Notes: a model not told the origin generated them from the letters alone. DNA of 64,000 nt from Nemertoderma westbladi (GCA_032718475.1 JAUCBJ010001142.1:62001-126000); one strand, 5' to 3'. Counted from the first letter of the stretch, positions 22,283 to 34,690 are shown. Translations and numbers: made by a program.

Positions 22283-24793
22283 TCATGGGGAGGGTGCTAG
22301 TTCAACTATACCATCTAACTGAAGCTTAGTCATTTTCCCACTATAGATTTCCAGATGGTTAGGAGAAAGATGAGTGAGGACTCGTTTTTGTAAAGGTGCA
22401 ACTTTGTTAAAGTTGCATGAGGGACGACGATGACCCAAAAATGGAAGACGTACCTGATAATGCGGAGGATTGTCCATGGAGCGAGTAGGGATTGGAAATG
22501 AGGGGGTATCAACATCGGGTTCCTTGATTCCTACTGCCTCCAAATCCCACAGTTTGGTAAGAGCGGAGAGATCACTGACTAACAGCATAGGGGAAGGAGA
22601 TCCCATGGATTGTTGTCCCTGATAAGGGCCACAAAATACACGACCAAAGAATGTTTCGATGACTATAGGGGCATTTGGAAAGGTTTGGGTAGGACCAGTA
22701 ACACTCCAGATATGATCAGCCCCAATAATTAATGCAATATCACGTTCACCACCATCAAATTGATCAGCCCAGTGAGTGAGATTAGCAACAGAAGGAGGAA
22801 AATTAGAAAGATACTCCTGACGCATTGTGGGACAGAGTCTGTCTGCAGTCCAGGCAGATATAGCCACAGGTTCATCAAAATACTGGCTATGGAGTTGGAG
22901 CTGGATAAGAGAACGCTCCTGTGTCATTATATGCCCATCAAAAGACCCAGTGGTCATGGTACGTGTCTGGATGCATGGTAAATTAATATCCTCAACCACG
23001 GATGACTTGATATAAGATCGCTTAGAGCCATCATCAAGATATACAAATATCCATGCTCCATCACCAGGAGGAGCACCTGGTGCAGAGATATAGGCCCGGG
23101 CAAGCTTGACGAAGACAGGACAGTCATGGGGGGACTGTTCTGGCATTACTTGGAGCACTGATAAGACTGAGTTATTGAAAGGGTTAGCGCCATTTCCATA
23201 TGTTGGCACATTAGTACTTGGAGTAAAGTTATTCAATGGAGTGTATGGCAGAGCATGAGCACTCGGTTGAGTATGAGCCAGAACACTAGACTGTGGCGCT
23301 TTAGAAGTGCTGCCGGGAATACCAGTAAGTGGGGATCCAGGTGGATCATTAATATTCAGCGCAGGCAGAGTAGGTCGGGATGGCTTAGAGGCCTTATGTT
23401 CCTTGAAACATATTAAAGAATTATGTCGCTTACCACAATGTTGGCAGCTATATTTGGAGGAACAATCCTTTGTCTGGTGGGTACCAAAACAGTTTGTACA
23501 ACAAAGTTTACATGACCTAACAAAGGAAAGACGTGCAGCAACAGATTTATTCATAAATATAGGGCAGTCACGGAAACGATGAAGGGGGCCTTTGCATGCA
23601 AGACAGGAAGGAGGTGCTGTTGATTCACCCACAGCCAGAGCTGCAGAGGTAGAACCACGAGAGGTGAATGAACGTCCATGGTTATAGTCTATTGACACTG
23701 AGCCATGTGGTATGCGAGTTGAAGTACTGGTACCACAAGAAGTGGCTGTAAATGCTACAGATTCCCGTGATTCAAGTTCCAAAGACACAAATTGAAGAAG
23801 ACTATCTAGGTCAAACCGTTTAGAAGCTTGACAGTTACGGTTCCATACCAGTACGATGTCTGGTGGAAGTTTCTGCAGCAATAGTGGAGCTAACAGTAAG
23901 GATGTCAGGTCTGTGGTAGAATTAGTGTTCGGGGATGAAGATGGTCCCATGGAGGGGGGTGGGCATGGGTGTGGATCTATTTCTGTAGAGAGATGGCGGA
24001 TCTCCCTAAGAGAACCCTCGAATGCATCCATGGTTCTACGAAATCCACGAATATCCTTGTCTTTAATAGGGGGTAGGGAACATAGGCGACTGGCATACAT
24101 TCCTATAAGAAGATGTGGATTTCCGAAACGGCGTTTCAGCAAAGAAATAGCGGCGCTATAATTTGAAGATGAAACTGAAAGACCATAGAGAGCATCTTTG
24201 GCCTCCCCCTGGTGGCAACTCTGCAGGTAGACAAACTTTTGCACATCTCCAAGTTGTGGGCGGTCATGGATTAGTGCACAAAACTGGTCCCAAAAGGGGC
24301 GCCAGGAAAGATAGTCCCCATTGAAAGTAGGGACAGTGATTCTAGGAAGACCCTTGGTAGAATCTTCTATAGCAGGTATGGTTGTCCCAGAACAGGAACC
24401 AGAATCCGCATGGAATGGGGGTCCAGGAGCTGGCACCCTACTGTCCACACGTGAAAGTAATCGTTTGGTTTTAAAAATTATTTGATCCAAATCACGGTCG
24501 TAATTGGAAGGGGAGGGTTCAGAATACCCCAATTCAATAAGTTCAGAGTCAATTTTATTTAGTAACTGGCGTTGACGGTCTGCCAGTTCAACAAGATAAG
24601 CTAGGTCATCAGCATTAATATTTTTTTCATCTGTACTACGGCAAACTTCTAATTGTCTGATTAGGGATGTAGCCTGAAAACGGCCAGACTCACGTTGATG
24701 TTTCAGGGCTTCAATACGCCCATCGATGTCCTCCTGGAATACATCAACATCACTGGAATCTCTATTGGGTGATGTAGGCCTGCTTATTGACAT
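22283..24793 (-). pseudogene. gag: BEL/Pao gag-protease, ending at an in-frame UGA inside the RT N-terminus
   Basis: An 836-codon frame from an ATG at 24,793. It has an N-terminal coiled-coil-like region, then a DUF1759-type gag core (TVPTFNGDYLSWRPFWDQF; LKRRFGNP). Zinc knuckles lie near residues 396-455 (CLACKGPLHRFRDC, CKLCCTNCFGTHQTKDC, CQHCGKRHNSLIC). A DUF1758-type aspartic protease with DDGSKRSYI follows near residue 586. The frame stops just after ELAPSP, which lies inside the RT N-terminal region. The same phase stays open beyond the stop, so one base change (or stop readthrough) separates it from pol. Confidence 0.92.
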
Positions 24794-25033
24794 ACTGGTA
24801 CTTTATTACAGTCAGACAGTAGAAGGCAAATGTGGGTATTCAGTTTATTGTTCAGTTCAGTGTAAATGAGTAGGAAAGCCGCGTTCTGCATTGACGTTTG
24901 TGTAGACGACGTTCTTGTAGGCCTATTACGGCTGTGGTACCGGTACAGCATTACTTTATATGCAGATATGAGGCTACCGGTACCCGCTGACCGGTATTAG
25001 TTAAATCCCACCTGGTGAATCCGGTTCGAAGAA

Positions 25034-25349
25034 TGTGCGGGATGGGCGCGAATATAATATAAAAATCCAATAAGCTGTCAGCCGTATAGTGAGGCTAATA
25101 ATAATCGGCTCAATAAAGTATGATAAAGAATATAAACGTCATATCACAGAGGCATCTGACATATATAGTGATAGTACCGGTATGGTAGCACATGCAGAAT
25201 AAGGTCAGAAAGTCAGATAACACCGACAACAGAATAAGACCGGTATCGTAATACAGTAATACTGTAATAATATGCATAGTCAGTATCAGTGCCTCAATAA
25301 AGTTAGGTCCATCCAACACGACACCTGTGTGGAAATAATTCCACACACA
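25034..25349 (-). repeat. 5' LTR of the BEL/Pao element
   Basis: A 316-bp partner of 18,984-19,299 in the same orientation. It supplies promoter function for the minus-strand element. Gag begins about 240 bp inside it. Confidence 0.95.
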
Positions 25350-25517
25350 AGGCCTAAGGAGTAGGGTAGTATAGGTAGGCCTACGTGGATGGATAGGCTA
25401 CGTAACGCAGTACGCACATACATACATATGTGGAAAGGTTTAACCCGCTGCTTGATTAAAATTTCTTACTGCATTACCGGTAGGCAGGGCAGGTAGCGAG
25501 GTAGGCCTACACTGCGG

Positions 25518-27190
25518 TACGGGTATATCTTTTGCGTAGAGGTATAGCCTACATAGAGGCTTTATGTAGGTATGTGTAGCCTACATGTAGATGCATGTGT
25601 AGGGTGAATGTAGGTAGGTGTAGTCCCATAGATATTAATGTAATTTATGTGTCAACTTGCAGTAACGTGATACACGGTCGTCAATCAGGATGTATGGCAA
25701 TAATCTCTGATCTCCACGGTACAATACGGTACATCAACCTGCAGACCTGTCTGCTGTCAGACAACAGGTTTTACTGCATACTGCAGTACCGGTACTGTAT
25801 AAATATCAAACATCGCGTTCTGATTATACTAAAGTCCCTTACTCGTCATAAATATTATGCCCTAATAAATTTGAGTATGCTAACGCCACGAAAGGCATCG
25901 TTCCATTAGATTAACTCGTTCTGATTTATATGTTTATTGAGTAAGAGTAACCTAAACAAGAACAGCCATCATCGCGGGGACTATAGTCTACCAGAAACCC
26001 TGACCCCCTTAGCCCCTCTTTATCTGTTTATCAACCATACATTCATGGGACTTGAACAGTACTTCAGCATTGAAATGTTTTGGACGTTTTGTTTTGAAAG
26101 TAAAAATATAGAAGTCTGGAAGTTTTGTTTGTTTTAATTTTTCAGGCAGTCACATTCCACCAACCAGCAACAGTCCCATCCCTTCCCACTATCCCGCGGA
26201 CCACCACACTGTTTCATTATAAAGTATTCCCATCTCGATGATGGGAATTAATCAGTAATCCGATGGGATTCAAATCCCATCTCGAAGTAACAGCAAAACA
26301 ATAACACGAAAGTCAATAGCTTTACAGTTATATTTGATTGCATTGAAAGTTAATAGAAAAAAAAAGTTAAATTGCATATCCATTAAAATATTATGAAGAA
26401 ATTGATATGGCAGTTTAGTAGATTAAAACGGCCACAGCAAGATTTATAAAATGAAAAATCAGCACAGCACACAATATTATCAATATAGACATTGAAGACA
26501 ATTTAATAAACAAATACTATAAAAAAAATATCTACTAACAATCAATACATGATATATATAATATATATAATATATATACATCAGCGACTACCATCGCCAC
26601 TCTGGTTCAATCAGTCAGTCTGGTATCATTGTTAGCGTTTTGTTGAATTACCCACTCATCCTCAGACCCTCATGGACACCGACGACGAGCTCTAACCCTA
26701 ACCGTTAGTCGATTCCTCCTTGACTGGAAACATCAGGTTCGGGCCGTTCGGCCCATACAAAGTCATTAGCCTCCATGCCTGAACCCGCAGGATCATAAGA
26801 TCTACATAGTATGTATCGGTATATCGTTCAGTCGTTTTTTCCTTTGTCAGTACTGTAGTATTGATAGGCTCCGTCTCGTGGGTATTCAGGGGACGCCCAT
26901 TCGACGTATTCGCATCTCCTCCTGGTTGTTTCGGTTACCACCGCCCGCCATATGCGCATCTCTTCGTGGTTGTTCCGGGTACCACCGGGTTCGGGTTCGC
27001 CGCATTCGCATCTCATCGAGGAAGTTCGGGTCCGGGTACCCCGTGTAGGCCTATTCATTCATCATTGTTGTTTTTAAAGACCTACCTACACCTACCTACA
27101 TTCACCCTACACGTGCATCTACATGTAGGCTACACATACCTACATGTAGCCTCTATGTAGGCTATACCTCTACGCAAAAGTTATACCCCT
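25518..27190. repeat. Inverted-repeat pair (about 105 bp arms), possible TIR element
   Basis: 25,518-25,622 and 27,084-27,190 are inverted copies sharing CTTTTGCGTAGAGGTATAGC, ATGTAGGTATGTGTAGCC and GGGTGAATGTAGGTAGGTG. The interior of about 1.45 kb shows no transposase. The outer ends drift apart and I found no target duplication, so element status is unproven. Confidence 0.65.
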
Positions 27191-27450
27191 GCGGTACAGC
27201 GGTATGTTAAAAAATATTTACAAATCGGACACAACTACAGTTACAGACTGACAGAACTGAAACTACAGTACTAACGTACAGTTACCGGGAGTTAACTCAG
27301 TAACTGGTTAATTAAATTAACACAGTAACAGTAGGTCTAAGATTATAAAAATGCTCTAAAATAGTAAAATAAGACTGTTTGTTTAGGCTACAGGTTTAGG
27401 CCCTACACAGGTTTAGTTTTTGATTTGTATTAATTAAAAGCAAAAGAGCA

Positions 27451-28011
27451 ATGGAAAGCGAACAATTAGACTTGTTACATCCCGAAGTGATGAGTAGCGA
27501 GACTCTAACCAAACTCCTACGTAGCCGATGTGTGGCTCTGGGGGATTCGCCAACTCGAGATAATTTACTGAGTCTGTACAACCGGGTCGTGCTGCCTTTA
27601 CCACAACGTCCGTTAAAACGTAAGCGACCCGCAGAAAGCCATGCCGTCGGTTCCGATACCAGGAAGGGGTTGAAGCGTTTACCTTCCCCCGTGAGAATCG
27701 CTACCGGTACCGGGGGGTCGACAGACAGACTGAAACCGCCTCCTTTATTGCGTCATAAACTCGTGAAAGTTCAGCGGAAATCTTTAGATTCTTCGGAGCG
27801 GAAAGAATCTAGTCCGAAAATCTGCCGAACATTGAGTAGAACCGGAACCAATTCGGATTATGTTAGGTCTGGTAGGCCTACCGTAATATCTACCTCTACT
27901 AATAAAGATTCCAGATCTAGTTCTACTAAATCTTCTTCTATTATTAGAACTCAAGTTTGTTCTCCTCCCCTCTCAAAGAAATTTAAGAGTGTCACCATTT
28001 CCTGGCCGTAA
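27451..28011 (+). CDS. ASNWIN: Ashwin homologue (C2orf49)
   Basis: A 186-codon single-exon frame with ATG at 27,451. Three family landmarks are seen in order. The N-terminal block is LLHPEVMSSETLTKLL...LLSLYNRVVLPLPQR, the counterpart of the LLHPE...LPLPQR region of vertebrate Ashwin. A central DRLKPPP follows. The extreme C-terminus is VTISWP, matching the family's ...VTWP ending. The middle is basic and Ser-rich (KRKRPAES; KKFK), fitting a nuclear protein. In vertebrates Ashwin is a small nuclear component of the tRNA-splicing ligase complex and affects axial development. It is shorter than the vertebrate protein (about 230 residues). No intron interrupts it. AATAAA occurs at 28,533 and 28,582. 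Confidence 0.85.
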   Translation: MESEQLDLLHPEVMSSETLTKLLRSRCVALGDSPTRDNLLSLYNRVVLPLPQRPLKRKRPAESHAVGSDTRKGLKRLPSPVRIATGTGGSTDRLKPPPLLRHKLVKVQRKSLDSSERKESSPKICRTLSRTGTNSDYVRSGRPTVISTSTNKDSRSSSTKSSSIIRTQVCSPPLSKKFKSVTISWP

Positions 28012-29020
28012 AGGCTGAAAGGCTTGAATGGAATAACGTCTTTGATTACTGGATTAGTTTATATAATACAAACCTTACGTGATATGTTTTGGGTGAGTGA
28101 GTTAGTCTGTCACGATTACAGATTTCTTATTTTTTGTTTCTGATTGACTAAATAATTGCGATACTTTAAAAATATATACCAGTTAAAATAAGATCACAAA
28201 TCAATAATCATTGAAAATACTGATTATAAAGTTAACAAAGATAATTATTTAACTTTCTTTTTATAAATATAACGGAAAATATATACGTATATCAAAAGTT
28301 GAAGCACAAAATACCAGTGGAATTTTACAATATTTTTGGCCTCAAACTCCGAATGTCAGAACATAAATCGCTGTCCAAACTACGGGAAATTATAGCTAAG
28401 CGTTATTGTTTCGATCGACTGTGATTGTGTTTACTAAATATTTATTACACTTTTTAGAATAATTGCTATATAATTAACTAAATAGACGATTAGTCCCCAT
28501 TCCGGATATTGTAATTATTTATTACGCTTGGGAATAAATTAAATTATTTTTACTATTATATTTACAATTATTTGCCTCGGTAATAAAAAGCTGATAATTA
28601 GGCCGAATAGTAGGGTAGCCGATGTTTTAGTATTAAAGATTGGACTTTCTTCCTACAAATACGTCGATACAAGTGAAACAAAGGCCACTTATATTTTCCT
28701 AAAAATTCAGATTATTCAAGTACTGTGAGGGGTGTGAGCTTTTAACAATATACAATTCTAGTTCAAAATACAAGATACAATTCGCAAACTGCAGTTAACA
28801 ATTTCCGGTGTTGCAGTTTACTGTAAATTAATGTATTGGGCATATCGTTCACATTTCATTTCGTATCATGGGATCACCAGTTTATAGCGGCAATGGGAGG
28901 TGAATAGGAATTTTTTGGAATAAAATTGCGTTTATGATGAGAAATAATCAATATTGGCTTTTATTATTTTTATACTTTAGGAATTCGCACGTATTTTTAT
29001 AAGGAAGAAAAAATATTAGG
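28012..29020. other. 3' flank of Ashwin, AT-rich
   Basis: Candidate polyadenylation signals AATAAA at 28,533-28,538 and 28,582-28,587; otherwise nothing recognised. Confidence 0.4.
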
Positions 29021-29104
29021 GACGGATTGTGGGGCGAGCCACGAAGTTGGCGGAGCCTTAGCGAATTGACACTGTTAGGGGGTGGGTCAATTTATGCAAA
29101 TAGT

Positions 29105-29109
29105 TGTCG

Positions 29110-29141
<32 letters not shown>

Positions 29142-29145
29142 GTCG
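29105..29145. repeat. GTC trinucleotide microsatellite
   Basis: About 13 GTC units with one GTT interruption. The word GTTGTCGTCGTTACG begins each 315-bp unit downstream, so this looks like an expansion at the first unit. Confidence 0.9.
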
Positions 29146-31090
29146 TTACGATTTTGACATGCTAATAACTTTGTCGGATTTAAAGCTGCCAAGTTGAAAA
29201 TTTGTAGGTATCAATATGAGCAAAAGTTGAGATTTTTGAGAGACTTTCAGACACCATCAGTGCAATGGTCTCCCGCTAGAGGGCCACATGTCTAAACATT
29301 AAATGCCCTCCCATTTCTTTGCTTTTAATCCGTTTAAGCTGAAACTTGGCAGATATGTATTAGACCATTAGCTGTGACTTTCAAAGGAGGCGAATCCATC
29401 TACAGTTCTCCAGTCTGCCGCTAGAGGGCCAAAGGTCTGAAAGTGAAATCGTTGTCGTCGTTACGATTTTGACATGCTAATAACTTTGTCGGATTTAAAG
29501 CTGCCAAGTTGAAAATTTCTAGGTATCAATATGAGCTAAAGTTGAGATTTTTGAGAGACTTTCAGACACCATCAGTGCAATGGTCTCCCGCTAGAGGGCC
29601 ACATGTCTAAACATTAAATGCCCTCCCATTTCTTTGCTTTTAATCCGTTTAAGCTGAAACTTGGCAGATATGTATTAGACCATTAGCTGCGACTTTCAAA
29701 GGAGGCGAATCCATCTGCAGTTCTCCAGTCTGCCGCTAGAGGGCCAAAGGTCTGAAAGTGAAATCGTTGTCGTCGTTACGATTTTGACATGCTAATAACT
29801 TTGTCGGATTTAAAGCTGCCAAGTTTAAATTTTCTAGGTATCAATATGAGCTAAAGTTGAGATTTTTGAGAGACTTTCAGACACCATCAGTGCAATGGTC
29901 TCCCGCTAGAGGGCCACATGTCTAAACATTAAATGCCCTCCCATTTCTTTGCTTTTAATCCGTTTAAGCTGAAACTTGGCAGATATGTATTAGACCATTA
30001 GCTGTGACTTTCAAAGGAGGCGAATCCATCTGCAGTTCTCCAGTCTGCCGCTAGAGGGCCAAAGGTCTGAAAGTGAAATCGTTGTCGTCGTTACGATTTT
30101 GACATGCTAATAACTTTGTCGGATTTAAAGCTGCCAAGTTGAAAATTTCTAGGTATCAATATGAACAAAAGTTGAGATTTTTGAGAGACTTTCAGACACC
30201 ATCAGTGCAATGGTCTCCCGCTAGAGGGCCACATGTCTAAACATTAAATGCCCTCCCATTTCTTTGCTTTTAATCCGTTTAAGCTGAAACTTGGCAGATA
30301 TGTATTAGACCATTAGCTGTGACTTTCAAAGGAGGCGAATCCATCTGCAGTTCTCCAGTCTGCCGCTAGAGGGCCAAAGGTCTGAAAGTGAAATCGTTGT
30401 CGTCGTTACGATTTTGACATGCTAATAACTTTGTCGGATTTAAAGCTGCCAAGTTGAAAATTTCTAGGTATCAATATGAGCTAAAGTTGAGATTTTTGAG
30501 AGACTTTCAGACACCATCAGTGCAATGGTCTCCCGCTAGAGGGCCACATGTTTAAACATTAAATGCCCTCCCATTTCTTTGCTTTTAATCCGTTTAAGCT
30601 GAAACTTGGCAGATATGTATTAGACCATTAGCTGTGACTTTCAACCAGTCTGCCGCTAGAGGGCCAAATGTCTGAAAGTGAAATCGTTGTCGTCGTTATG
30701 ATATTGACATGCTTATAACTTTGTCGAATTTAAAGCTGCCAAGTTGAAAATTTGTTTTGTTGAAAATCAGTTCAACAGTCACCCGCTATAGGACTACTTT
30801 ATGCCTGAAAGTGAATAGATTCTCCCGTCTCATTGATTTTAATCAGTTTAAGCTGAATCTTGCCATATATTCTGGACCACATGCTGCGTCTTTGTGGGGG
30901 GGGGGGGGGGGGGGGGGGGGGAAATTTCTGAAAGTGAGATCCGTCTCTCATTTCGTTATCCGTTATTCAAGATGAAACTTGGCCGATGTACGTATGTACT
31001 ATTCATCCATAGGCTGTGTCTTTGTGGGGCTGGAGACCCTAATCCATCTTCAGTTCTCACTATACCGCTAGAGTCAGAAATGTCTGAATA
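29146..31090. repeat. 315-bp dimeric satellite array with degenerate tail
   Basis: TTACGATTTTGACATGCTAA recurs at 29,146, 29,461, 29,776, 30,091 and 30,406, exactly 315 bp apart, then at 30,696 after a 25-bp deletion. Units differ by only a few bases. Each unit is itself two diverged halves of about 157 bp: AAGCTGCCAAGTTG...CCGCTAGAGGGCC and AAGCTGAAACTTGG...CCGCTAGAGGGCC. From 30,750 to 31,090 older half-units continue, split by a G26 tract. Confidence 0.92.
30896..30921. repeat. Poly(G) tract, 26 bp
   Basis: An uninterrupted G run inside a decayed satellite half-unit. Confidence 0.9.
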
Positions 31091-31094
31091 GAAA

Positions 31095-33570
31095 TGAAAG
31101 AGGTAAAAAGTGATTAGGCGAAATCTGCTAATACTTTCGAATTAGTACTTAAATTAAATTTAAGTCACGTGCTGCGCGAAGGCCCCACTTCGTGTTATAT
31201 ATGCAAACAGTTCCATGGAGGACAGTTGTGTATCTGTATGTACAGCAGAAATATTTATACATATTTTCTTAAATTATATATTATGTTTCTATGTTTGTTT
31301 GTCTCTAATTTTGAGTTATGCATTGTTCCAATTTCGAAAATATAGTAACAAAGAATAACTTTTTTATTTAACTTTCATTTGAATGAGTCGTTGGTTGAAA
31401 AATTACGATAATCAATAAAAGGGGAGGGGGTGGGGGATTTTCTGACCAAATAGTCAAATCTTTGAAATATATCTTATCTGATGCTGAATTTCATGCTGAA
31501 TCCAAATTTGGAAACGATTTTTTCAATATCTTGCTTACTTTTCGAGATATTTTGGGTTGAAGATACTGATTATGAAGCAACATAACATTAATTTGGGTAA
31601 AATATGCTCTCTGCACATTTTGTTCAATTTATAATTGCTCAGCCTTTGTCAAACCAAATTGTAACTTTGTCCTCTGAGAAAAGAGCTTTCGTTTCGAATG
31701 TGCCTAAAATGAACTTCGTGAAATTTAATTTGCGGTATAGCATGAATATTTCCCGCCATTAATTGTTTTGTTTATTACTCGAAATTGATTGACCGAGCGG
31801 TAGAGAGGATAAAACAGCATACGAGCTGCAAAACAACTTCTGTAGTAGCCATTACTTTGATGCTACATTTCGTGTCCAGTTCAGTGAAGATTTGTTTTCT
31901 ACTTAGTGAGTATCCTTATTATTTGATTTTATCCAAAGTGAATTTAATCCAGGTTTATTCAAGTGGTCAATTTATTCCAGTTTCCCCTGCAAGTGATAAT
32001 TTTAGACAAGTTTCCTACAGTTTTGAGTTTACCACAAGTAAGTGGTAAATTTATGCCAGTTTAATACAAGAGGTAAATTTATGAATTTATTGTTGTCCTC
32101 CATCGTAATATAAAGTGCGCTATATAAGTTAGCTATTATGGTTGGATACCACCACACCAGGACTAATAGCTATGCTAGTGCCGCCCTGATGTGGAGTGTA
32201 GGGGTGGGGTTTATGGGTAAGTTCCCACTAGTGGCTGCCATGCCTGCTACAAAATGCAATTATTTACATAAATAACAAACTAAAGTACCAACATATAGTA
32301 TCCAATAAACAGGTATGACAAAATAGTAAATAAAGATAATATCTAAAATTATTACACTGGTAGTCGTTACCTTAACATCAGAAAAAATAAACAAATTCAC
32401 ACCCCAGTTTCCTGCAAGTGGTAAATGTTTGCCAGTTTCATTGGCAGCGCACTGCCCATTGGTATAATTTACAGTATTTTGTTTGTGAATAATAAAAGTT
32501 TATTTAACAAGATGGAGGAAACCTTTTACAATAATAATTGGCAACCGAGAGATTTCTAATAGTAATTGATATAAAATATCAACAAAGCAATCGCTTCTCT
32601 CAGTTCTGTTTGTTCTCAAACATAATAAACTCATTAGAATTCTATATAGCTGTGGGAATCGCATGTAAGCAATTAGCCGCAGGGGACTCAATGGGAATCC
32701 CTAATAGATCCAGTTGCCTCGCGTAGATCCCGCGGAATCTCCAGTTCCGTGGATTACCTTACTGCGCAGGACTCACGCTGCCCTTTACTCAAGTTATTAT
32801 CCAATCAAAAATCCGCTGCTTTTTTCCAAATCCTCTTCCACTTTATGTAAGAAGCGAGTCAACAAACTAATCTTTTAATACTATTATTTTTTTTATATAA
32901 ATACAGTATTACAAAAATGTTACTGATTACAGCAAATAAATATTAAATAACTATTTATTACATGAAAAATGTAGGCCTTTTTACCTACTCACACTGATAT
33001 GTATAATTTGCCAGGCGGACGATTTTATTTATACATTAAGTAAAGGAAAAAAAATACTATTTGTTTTTCATAATATAATGCCTACTTTTTTCCACAAAAT
33101 TCCCTTTCACTTTCTATTAGCCTACTCGCCAAAACTAGCCAAACTCGCCAAGTATTTCATCAGAAGGTCAAAAAAAGTAATGGATGGAGGTGGTACCCGG
33201 ATTGCAGTTGTGCAGCAGTCTTAGAAACGGTCATAGAATATCCGCAATTTTTATAAAAAATCAAATCAGCTGTTTTTTATCCATTCTATGTATTTGGACG
33301 TAAATTGACCGCCATTTTTAGGAAAACAAGTTTCCCTTAATTCACATTCTTCCACGAATTTGTAAGGACCAAGTCTAATCTTCATACTTAAAACGTCTGT
33401 TATGCTGTAAATCGATTAAATGCTGTAATTTTGTGGAATTTAAATATGTTTTGCACTTTTAATTTAATAATTTATTTGTATATTTATATACCGGTACAGA
33501 CATCATGTCACTATATGCCAGGACATGGCCTAATTTATTTACTAAAATGATGTATATGGATAGTTTGTTG
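31095..33570. other. Intergenic, no gene seen
   Basis: Sequence at 32,108-32,130 (GTGCGCTATATAAG) matches the tail phrase of the LINE at 59,690-59,935, so a short LINE/SINE remnant is likely near 32,100. Phrases such as CCAGTTT...CAAGTGGTAAATTTATG repeat irregularly at 31,950-32,075 and 32,400. Confidence 0.35.
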
Positions 33571-33576
33571 CTATTA

Positions 33577-33642
33577 GAGTCCTCCTTGGCGCCCATTGGT
33601 TGCTATGAGAGTCCTCATTGACGCCCATTGGTTGCTATGCAG
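33577..33642. promoter_or_regulatory. Duplicated inverted CCAAT-box segment
   Basis: Two copies of GAGTCCTC...GCCCATTGGTTGCTATG stand 33 bp apart. Each holds ATTGG, the reverse of the CCAAT box bound by NF-Y. No gene start was found beside it, so a regulatory role is only a possibility. Confidence 0.3.
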
Positions 33643-33879
33643 GTCCATCCCGTAGATATTTCGTTTAATGAGATTGATATCGAAAGTTCTGATATTTACG
33701 ACCACACTAAACTATCACACCCGAAATCAGTAAGAATTATATACAATTAAATTAATAATGTTACTAATATTAATAATTTGCTAAATATTAATATTAACAA
33801 TGGCTGCTTAACCCTACAGTATCTGGCCCGGGCTATTTTACAACGTATGTAAACAAACGTATTAGAAATTTTTTAGATC

Positions 33880-34690
33880 TTAGCTCAAAAATTTCAATTT
33901 TGTTGGTACAGTAAGCTGGTTTTCAAGGTCGTGGCTGATCCCGATAAAACTTGTTAAAATATTTTCTGGCAATGCAAATAACATTTTTGGTGCTATTTTG
34001 GTCCCGCAGGACGAAAAGAACAATAAAAAAATTTCAAAATAAGAAATGTTGTGTTTGGTTTGATAATTCCGAAGGTCGCTGACGGGTTTTCGAGGTCGCT
34101 GATCACAAATGAAACTAATTTTAAATATTTCTGGTAAGTGCAAACCCAATTTTTCCGGAATGAAAATTAAAAGTAGCACAAAATTATAAACTGTTAAATT
34201 TTGCCTTACTGCAACTCGTTAAAAATTATTCGTGGTAACAACACTATCATTTTTGGTGCTTGTCAGGTGGGATGAAAATACAAGTAGCAAAAAATGTCAA
34301 ACGTCAAAAATCGAATTTGGTTGGAAAATACGATAATTTTGAGTGTCATATTCAGAACCAGCGTCCCAGAAAACCCATAATGTCGAAAAATCAGGTTGAT
34401 TTGGTAATGATTTTTGATTATCAAATTTGTGCTTATACTTATGTATTTTTCGTGTTGCACATTGGCACATATCCAGAAGAAATTGCCTAATCAACAATAT
34501 ACGATATTTCAGTTTCATATTCGTGATCAGCATCCCAAAAAACCCTTATGGTCATAAAGTAAATTTGATTTTGTGGTGATTTTTCATTACCATATTTGCA
34601 CTTCTTGTTTTTTTCGTGCCCAAGTGGGCACATTCTTTTGAAAATTTTAGCACGAAAAATAAGGGATCTAGGGGTCTTAACCTCGAATGA
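33880..34690. repeat. Degenerate repeats with GGTCGCTGA / CCCATAATG phrases
   Basis: Three or four diverged copies of a roughly 150-200-bp unit: GGTCGTGGCTGATCCC, GGTCGCTGATCACAAATG, CAGCGTCCCAGAAAACCC and CAGCATCCCAAAAAACCC, each followed by TTGGTGATTTTT-like sequence. Open frames here are not convincing. Confidence 0.4.

Larger units (their letters stand above)
18984..25349 (-). mobile_element. BEL/Pao LTR retrotransposon, full length
   Basis: A 6,366-bp element bounded by two 316-bp LTRs and a 5-bp target duplication AGGCC (18,979-18,983 and 25,350-25,354), the usual size for BEL/Pao. The internal frame encodes gag, protease, RT, RNase H and integrase in one phase, broken only by a UGA at 22,285-22,283. 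A purine-rich GTGGGGG directly precedes the 3' LTR (19,300-19,306, minus sense) as the polypurine tract. A primer site was not convincingly recognised. The two LTRs differ at about two positions, so insertion is recent. Confidence 0.95.

Noticed and set aside
25010-25034. tRNA-like sequence next to the 5' LTR as primer binding site
   Set aside because: A TTCGAACC word is present but no TGG-starting complement to a tRNA 3' end could be placed convincingly.
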